This document shows positions 22,494 through 27,167 of a DNA stretch of 27,167 nucleotides, in pieces. The stretch lies in NCBI GenBank assembly GCA_934454005.1, contig CAKSGI010000005.1, positions 1 through 27,167 of the forward strand, written 5' to 3'. The position numbers and the translations under genes are program-made. Each line of letters begins with the position of its first letter. Within the stretch, counting starts at the first letter, position 1. The notes under the pieces were generated by a model. It searched no databases. It worked only from the letters and a program-made list of their open reading frames with translations, and was not told the origin of the DNA. Source of the DNA: an uncultured Eubacteriales bacterium (GTDB lineage: Bacteria; Bacillota_A; Clostridia; Oscillospirales; Acutalibacteraceae).

Positions 22494-24431
22494 TTATCTA
22501 ATAGTGCTGCCAGCAGGGATGTTATCAACAAATATCACTTTAACATCATCTTTATTACATTCTGCAGCAAGTATCATACCATTACTTTCAACTCCACAAA
22601 GCTTTGCTGGTTTTAAGTTAGAAACTAAGATAACATTTTTTCCAATAAGGTCTTCAGGTTTATAATATTGTGAAATTCCAGATACAACTGTTCTTTCGCC
22701 GCTGCCATCATTTAAAGTTAGTTTCAAAAGTTTTTTAGATTTTTTAATAGCTTCACAAGCAGTTATTGAAGCAACTATAAGTTTAACTTTAGCGAAATCT
22801 TCTATACCAATTTTTAATATTCCTTCAATATTTTTATTGTCGCTATTTTTATTAGAACTTGGTCCTATAATATTGTTTAACTCTTCTATTTCTTTTTCTG
22901 TATCTATACGTGGGAATAAAGTATTTCCCTTATTTATATATGCATTATGAGGAAGTAGTCCCCACTTGTTAGCGCTTTCCCAATTAGTTATATCTTTATT
23001 AGCACCAATTTGTTCCTGAATTTTGGAAGCAGTATTAGGCATGAATGGTATTAGAAGAGAACTTATTATTCTTAATGATTCACAAAGATTATATAAGACT
23101 TGTGCTAACCTATTTTTCTTGTTTGGATCTTTACCTAATATCCATGGTGTTGTTTCATCAATATATTTATTAGCTCTTGCAATAACTTTCCATATTTCAG
23201 ACAACGCAGATGAGAACTGGAATTTTTCCATTTGTGTTTCAAATTTATTTCTTAACTCTTTTACCAGATTTATTAATTCGTCATCTATTGGTTCATGATC
23301 GTGTTCATTAGGAATTGTTCCATTAAAATATTTTTGAACCATTGCTGTTGTTCTTGATAACAGATTTCCTAAATCGTTTGCAAGGTCAGAATTAATTCTA
23401 TTTATTAGGGCTTCATTTGTGAAATTACCATCAGCTCCAAAAGGAATTTCACGCAACAAAAAATACCTTATTGCATCTACACCATAGCGATTGCAAAGTA
23501 TGTTAGGATCTACAACATTGCCTTTCGATTTGGACATCTTACCTCCTTCACCGAATAACCACCAACCATGTCCATACACTTTTTGAGGTAAAGGAAGATC
23601 AAGAGCCATTAAAATAGCAGGCCAAATTATTGCATGGAAGCGGATAATTTCTTTTCCAACAAAGTGAACATTAGCAGGCCAGTATTTTTTATAGTTAGAG
23701 TCATCATCAGATCCAAACCCCATTGCAGTAATATAATTTGTAAGTGCATCTAGCCATACATATACAATATGTTTATTATCAAAGTCTACAGGAATTCCCC
23801 ATGAAAAGCTAGTTCGAGTTACACAAAGGTCTTCTAATCCACTCTTTATGAAGTTTATCATTTCATTTTTTCGGCTTACAGGAGACAAAAAGTCAGGGTT
23901 ATCATCATATAGCTTTAATAATTTGTCAGCATATTTTGAAAGTTTAAAGAAATATGCTTCTTCTTCAGCCCATTTTACCTCTCTACCACAATCTGGACAT
24001 TTGTTATCTTTAAGTTGAGTTTGTGTAAAAAATGCTTCACAGGGTTCACAGTACCATCCTTTATATGTGCCTTTATAAATTTCACCTTTTTCATATAGCA
24101 TGTTAAAAATTTTTTGGACTGACTTTTCATGATATTTATCGGTAGTACGAATAAATTTGTCGTTTGTAATTTCTAGCAGTTCCCAAAGTTTTTTAAATCC
24201 ATCAACTATTTCGTCTACATATTCTTTTGGTGTAATACCTTTTTCTTTTGCTTTAAGCTCTATTTTTTGTCCATGTTCATCTGTTCCTGTTAAGAACATA
24301 ACATCATATCCAACAAATCTTTTGTACCTTGCCATAACATCGGCAGCAACAGTACAGTAACTATGACCTATGTGTGCATTACCAGATGGATAGTATATTG
24401 GTGTTGTTATATAGTAAGTATTTTTATTCAC
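22494..24431 (-). CDS. metG: Methionyl-tRNA synthetase
   Basis: A 645-residue class I synthetase that charges tRNA-Met. HIGH lies at residues 20-23 (PSGNAHIGHSY) and KMSKS at 298-302. The connective insert holds the zinc knuckle: C128-x-x-C131 (WYCEPCEAF) and the later CPDCG pair. The anticodon-binding helical domain follows, then a C-terminal tRNA-binding OB-fold (KVKLIVASITACE to LKPAKLCGVESNGM), so this is the long bacterial form. The start needs care: AAAGGA abuts the ATG at 24443, too close to use, whereas GTG at 24431 lies 12 bases downstream and gives the standard N-terminus NKNTYYITTPIYYPSG. Own promoter at 24475-24503; no room for a T-box leader. Confidence 0.9.
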   Translation of the reverse strand: MNKNTYYITTPIYYPSGNAHIGHSYCTVAADVMARYKRFVGYDVMFLTGTDEHGQKIELKAKEKGITPKEYVDEIVDGFKKLWELLEITNDKFIRTTDKYHEKSVQKIFNMLYEKGEIYKGTYKGWYCEPCEAFFTQTQLKDNKCPDCGREVKWAEEEAYFFKLSKYADKLLKLYDDNPDFLSPVSRKNEMINFIKSGLEDLCVTRTSFSWGIPVDFDNKHIVYVWLDALTNYITAMGFGSDDDSNYKKYWPANVHFVGKEIIRFHAIIWPAILMALDLPLPQKVYGHGWWLFGEGGKMSKSKGNVVDPNILCNRYGVDAIRYFLLREIPFGADGNFTNEALINRINSDLANDLGNLLSRTTAMVQKYFNGTIPNEHDHEPIDDELINLVKELRNKFETQMEKFQFSSALSEIWKVIARANKYIDETTPWILGKDPNKKNRLAQVLYNLCESLRIISSLLIPFMPNTASKIQEQIGANKDITNWESANKWGLLPHNAYINKGNTLFPRIDTEKEIEELNNIIGPSSNKNSDNKNIEGILKIGIEDFAKVKLIVASITACEAIKKSKKLLKLTLNDGSGERTVVSGISQYYKPEDLIGKNVILVSNLKPAKLCGVESNGMILAAECNKDDVKVIFVDNIPAGSTIR

Positions 24432-24474
24432 GGTTATGACCATTCCTTTCAGTAAAACAAGAATTTATTTATAT

Positions 24475-24503
24475 ATTATAACACTATTAATTATGTATTT
24501 AAA
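24475..24503 (-). promoter_or_regulatory. Promoter of metG operon
   Basis: On the minus strand TTTAAA (24503-24498) and TATAAT (24480-24475) are spaced by 17 bases, and TGT before TATAAT gives an extended -10 element. It lies between recG and metG. Confidence 0.6.
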
Positions 24504-24515
24504 CTCTTACTATGT

Positions 24516-26561
24516 TTAATTTAATCCATATTCGCCAATAGAAGAAAATAACCTGTTAATTTCAGCTTTTAAACCCTTATATTTTTCAGATTCAAGAGAA
24601 GGATCTTCATCAATTAATTTAGAAGCTATATGCTGAGCCTCTATTAAAATGTTAGTATCGGTCATCATATTTGCGATTTTAAGCTCTGGCAAGCCATGTT
24701 GTTTATGTCCAAAAAAATCTCCAGGGCCTCTTAATTTTAAATCTTCATCAGCTATTTTGAATCCGTTGTTAGTTTCCTTCATAATTTTGAATCTTCTTAA
24801 TGCTTCTTCATTTTGTGCATCAGATACCATAATACAATAAGATTTATAAGATCCACGTCCAACGCGTCCTCTTAATTGGTGAAGTTGAGATAACCCAAAT
24901 CGTTCTGCATTCTCAATCATTATTATAACAGCATTGGGATTATCTATACCAACCTCTATTACTGTAGTTGATATTAGTAAAGAAATGTCTTTATTATTAA
25001 ATTTATCCATAATATTTTGCTTTTCACGGGGTGACATTTTTCCATGGACTAAGCCGATATTAAAATTTTTAAATATGCCTGAAGCAAGTTCTTCATAATA
25101 TTTTTCTGCAGATGCTAAATTACTATCGCTTTCTTCAACTAGAGGACATACTATATACGCTTGTTTACCTTCATTAATAAATGATTTAATAAAGTTAAGA
25201 GCACGGTACCTTTTTTTGCTGTTAATTAGAAAAGTATCAATTTTTTGTCGTCCAGCAGGCAGTTCATCTAGAACTGATATATCTAGATCTGAATACATAA
25301 TCAATCCAAGAGTTCGTGGAATTGGTGTTGCAGACATTATTAACATATGTGGAGATTTACCTTTAGAAGCGAGCTTCGCTCTTTGAGAAACGCCGAACCT
25401 ATGTTGTTCGTCCGTTACGGCAAGGCAAAGCGAAGAAAATTCAACGTTATCTGTTAATAAGGCGTGTGTGCCAATAATTATGTCAATTTCCCCTAATTTT
25501 AATGCCTCTTTTATTCTTCTTTTTTGAACGATTGGGGTAGATCCTGTTAAAAGTGCTATTTTTATATTTGTTTGCGAAAACACGCTAGAAAACCAATTGT
25601 AATGTTGTTCAGCTAATATTTCAGTTGGAGCCATAATAGCAGTTTGCATATGGTTTTTATATACTGTATAAGCAAGCGCCGCAGCTACTGCTGTTTTCCC
25701 AGATCCAACGTCTCCTTGTATAAGTCTGTTCATTATAGATGTATCTTTAGACATATCTTTTGTACAATCAGATATAGCTTTAATTTGTGCATTTGTTAGA
25801 GAGAAGGGGAGAAGTTCTTGAAATACATTAAAATAGTTTTGCTGTATTTTCATAGCATTTGTTTTTCTTGATTTATACTTTAAATTTAGTAGCCCAAGCT
25901 GCAATATTAAAAGCTCTTCGAATATAAGCCGTTTTCTGGCTTTTAAAAGATCTTCATTAGATGTAGGAAAATGTATGTTATTTAAGGCGCACTTTAAATC
26001 TACTAGATTGTATTTTTCCCGAATGCATTTAGGAATAGGGTCTTTTATAGTTTTTGGTAGTAAATTGAGTGCGTTTTTAACGCAATTTTCAATTTTTTTA
26101 GATGTAAGTCCTTGAGTGGAGTGATATACAGGATGCAAACTATGAGCTAAAGAAGCATCTTTAAAATTAGGTGAATTCATTTCTTTTCTTGAGTTTCGAT
26201 AAATTACTTTTCCATAAAAAATGAATTCTTTGCCTTCGGTAAGTGATTTAGAGACAAAAGGAATATTAAAATATGTAATGTTCATAGTTGAATAATTATC
26301 GCAGATTTTTAATTTATAAAGGGTCATACCTTTTCTAATAATACTTTTTTGTACAGGTGATGCCACTATTCCTTTAACACAGCATATTTCGTTGATAGGG
26401 CAAGATGATATTGTATAAGGATTAGACCAATCTTCGTAAGCTCGGGGGTAAAAAAACAATAAAGAACCAACGCTAGATACACCAAGTTTATTGAATAACT
26501 CAGTGTATCTAGCGCCAACACCTTTTAAAAATCTTATATCTTTATTAAATAATGATGCCAT
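24516..26561 (-). CDS. recG: ATP-dependent DNA helicase RecG
   Basis: A 681-residue helicase that drives branch migration and regression of stalled replication forks. The N-terminal wedge (OB-fold) domain covers ~1-235 (FLKGVGARYTELFNKLGV near the start; CCVKGIVASP and TYFNIPFVSKSL inside). The helicase core has Walker A GDVGSGKT at 283-290, TILAEQHYNWF, D384-E-Q-H387 (DExH), SATPIPRTLGL, and the second RecA-like lobe with VGIDNPNAV and QLRGRVGRG. The C-terminal LRGPGDFFGHKQHG is the RecG signature. Length is the usual ~680-700. ATG at 26561 follows AGGAAG. It lies 59 bases downstream of fakA, a pairing also seen in Bacillus (yloV ... recG). Confidence 0.93.
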   Translation of the reverse strand: MASLFNKDIRFLKGVGARYTELFNKLGVSSVGSLLFFYPRAYEDWSNPYTISSCPINEICCVKGIVASPVQKSIIRKGMTLYKLKICDNYSTMNITYFNIPFVSKSLTEGKEFIFYGKVIYRNSRKEMNSPNFKDASLAHSLHPVYHSTQGLTSKKIENCVKNALNLLPKTIKDPIPKCIREKYNLVDLKCALNNIHFPTSNEDLLKARKRLIFEELLILQLGLLNLKYKSRKTNAMKIQQNYFNVFQELLPFSLTNAQIKAISDCTKDMSKDTSIMNRLIQGDVGSGKTAVAAALAYTVYKNHMQTAIMAPTEILAEQHYNWFSSVFSQTNIKIALLTGSTPIVQKRRIKEALKLGEIDIIIGTHALLTDNVEFSSLCLAVTDEQHRFGVSQRAKLASKGKSPHMLIMSATPIPRTLGLIMYSDLDISVLDELPAGRQKIDTFLINSKKRYRALNFIKSFINEGKQAYIVCPLVEESDSNLASAEKYYEELASGIFKNFNIGLVHGKMSPREKQNIMDKFNNKDISLLISTTVIEVGIDNPNAVIIMIENAERFGLSQLHQLRGRVGRGSYKSYCIMVSDAQNEEALRRFKIMKETNNGFKIADEDLKLRGPGDFFGHKQHGLPELKIANMMTDTNILIEAQHIASKLIDEDPSLESEKYKGLKAEINRLFSSIGEYGLN

Positions 26562-26620
26562 AATTTTAACTTCCTTAGTATTAGAGAAGTATTATTAATA
26601 ATAAGAATTGATTTAAGTAA

Positions 26621-27167
26621 TTATTCTATAGAAACAATAAAATAATATACTGGTTGATCACCTTTAATCAATGTTACATCAATATGAGAATTAACTTTTG
26701 ACTTTATTGCACGTAAAGCTTCATCTGCTTGCTCATCAGATATATCTTCTCCATAAATTAAAGTTATGAATGAAGTGTTTCTATGAACCATTGATTTTGT
26801 TAGTTTTGCAACAGCTTTTATAGGATTTTTTTCTGTAAATACTAATTTACCATTATCAAGAGCAATAATTTCATTCTCTTTTATTTTAAATCCGCCATAT
26901 TCTGAATCTCTTGCTGCAAAAGTTACCTGACCTGTAGAAACATTATGACATACATCAGACATGATATTTCTGTTATTATCAGAAGACAACTCTGGATCGA
27001 AAGAAAGCATAGCAGTAATACCTTGAGGAATTGTCCTTGTTGGAATAACTATTACTTCTCTATCTTCAACTAATTCTGCAGTTTGTTCTGCGGCCATAAT
27101 TATATTCTTATTGTTGGGCAGTACATATACCTTTTTTGCAGGCGTAGCAAGTACAGCTTCTAAAATA
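26621..27167 (-). CDS. fakA: DAK2-type fatty acid kinase subunit (FakA/YloV-like), C-terminal part
   Basis: The 181 visible residues run from the window edge (ILEAVLATPAKKVYVLPNNK) to the stop at 26621. The run LPNNKNIIMAAEQ, followed by DREVIVIPTRTIPQGITAML, is characteristic of the C-terminal domain of YloV/FakA proteins, which with a FakB lipid carrier phosphorylate exogenous fatty acids for phospholipid synthesis. The N-terminal kinase (DAK2) domain lies outside the window, so the identification rests on this C-terminal part and on the recG neighbourhood. The true start is not visible; an internal ATG at 27097 is not the start because the frame and family similarity continue upstream. Confidence 0.75.
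   Translation of the reverse strand, partial: ILEAVLATPAKKVYVLPNNKNIIMAAEQTAELVEDREVIVIPTRTIPQGITAMLSFDPELSSDNNRNIMSDVCHNVSTGQVTFAARDSEYGGFKIKENEIIALDNGKLVFTEKNPIKAVAKLTKSMVHRNTSFITLIYGEDISDEQADEALRAIKSKVNSHIDVTLIKGDQPVYYFIVSIE

Noticed and set aside
24432..24515. Possible T-box leader for metG
   Set aside because: Only about 70 bases separate recG from metG; there is no specifier loop, T-box sequence or terminator hairpin in that space.

Overview
The window reads as chromosomal DNA from a low-G+C, Gram-positive anaerobe of the Clostridia, probably the Oscillospiraceae/Ruminococcaceae side. The support is strongly A+T-rich codon use, strong GGAGG-type ribosome binding sites with frequent TTG starts, a yloV(fakA)-recG neighbourhood, and Firmicutes families (DUF4830, DUF975, DUF1540, YpsA-like SLOG, PepV, TatD-linked radical SAM). 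This placement is inferred from family content; no rRNA gene is present.

Left part (1-6900): the start of a sugar transferase runs leftward off the window. A ~590-base gap follows, holding a promoter and a hairpin/terminator unit (560-682), then an NSS-type Na+/amino-acid symporter, a DUF4830 membrane-anchored protein with a strong terminator, a SLOG/YpsA-like protein, a TtcA-like tRNA thiolase, and a PepV dipeptidase in a short operon with a DUF975 membrane protein.

Middle (6900-14800): rlmB is followed directly by an 822-residue membrane protein that looks like a P-type ATPase with its catalytic motifs eroded, then a tiny Cys-rich DUF1540 protein and rlmD. Immediately after rlmD lies a block of visibly higher G+C (12107-14340) with four tightly packed genes: rhuM, a GNAT acetyltransferase lacking a normal start codon, a 75-residue protein and a short isochorismatase-type hydrolase. 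It looks like acquired cargo. The ~465 bases after it are non-coding and contain a fragment resembling the end of an rlmD gene.

Right part, plus strand (14800-21050): a lipoprotein joining a periplasmic-binding fold to a peptidoglycan-binding domain; an FHA domain fused to a SEDS (FtsW/RodA) glycosyltransferase; a class B penicillin-binding protein; and a two-gene ABC-2 exporter. The last four genes form one probable operon starting at a TTGACC-17-TATAAT promoter and ending at a bidirectional terminator. FHA-SEDS plus PBP suggests wall synthesis controlled by Ser/Thr phosphorylation.

Right part, minus strand (21073-27167): fakA (partial), recG, metG, tatD and a TatD-associated radical SAM gene converge on that same terminator.

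The parts most worth a second look are the degenerate P-type ATPase, the FHA-SEDS fusion operon, the binding-protein/PG-binding lipoprotein, the rlmD-adjacent cargo block (with a 25-base perfect palindrome inside rhuM), and the short promoter-to-terminator RNA unit at 560-682. No integrase, transposase, CRISPR array, tRNA or rRNA was seen.
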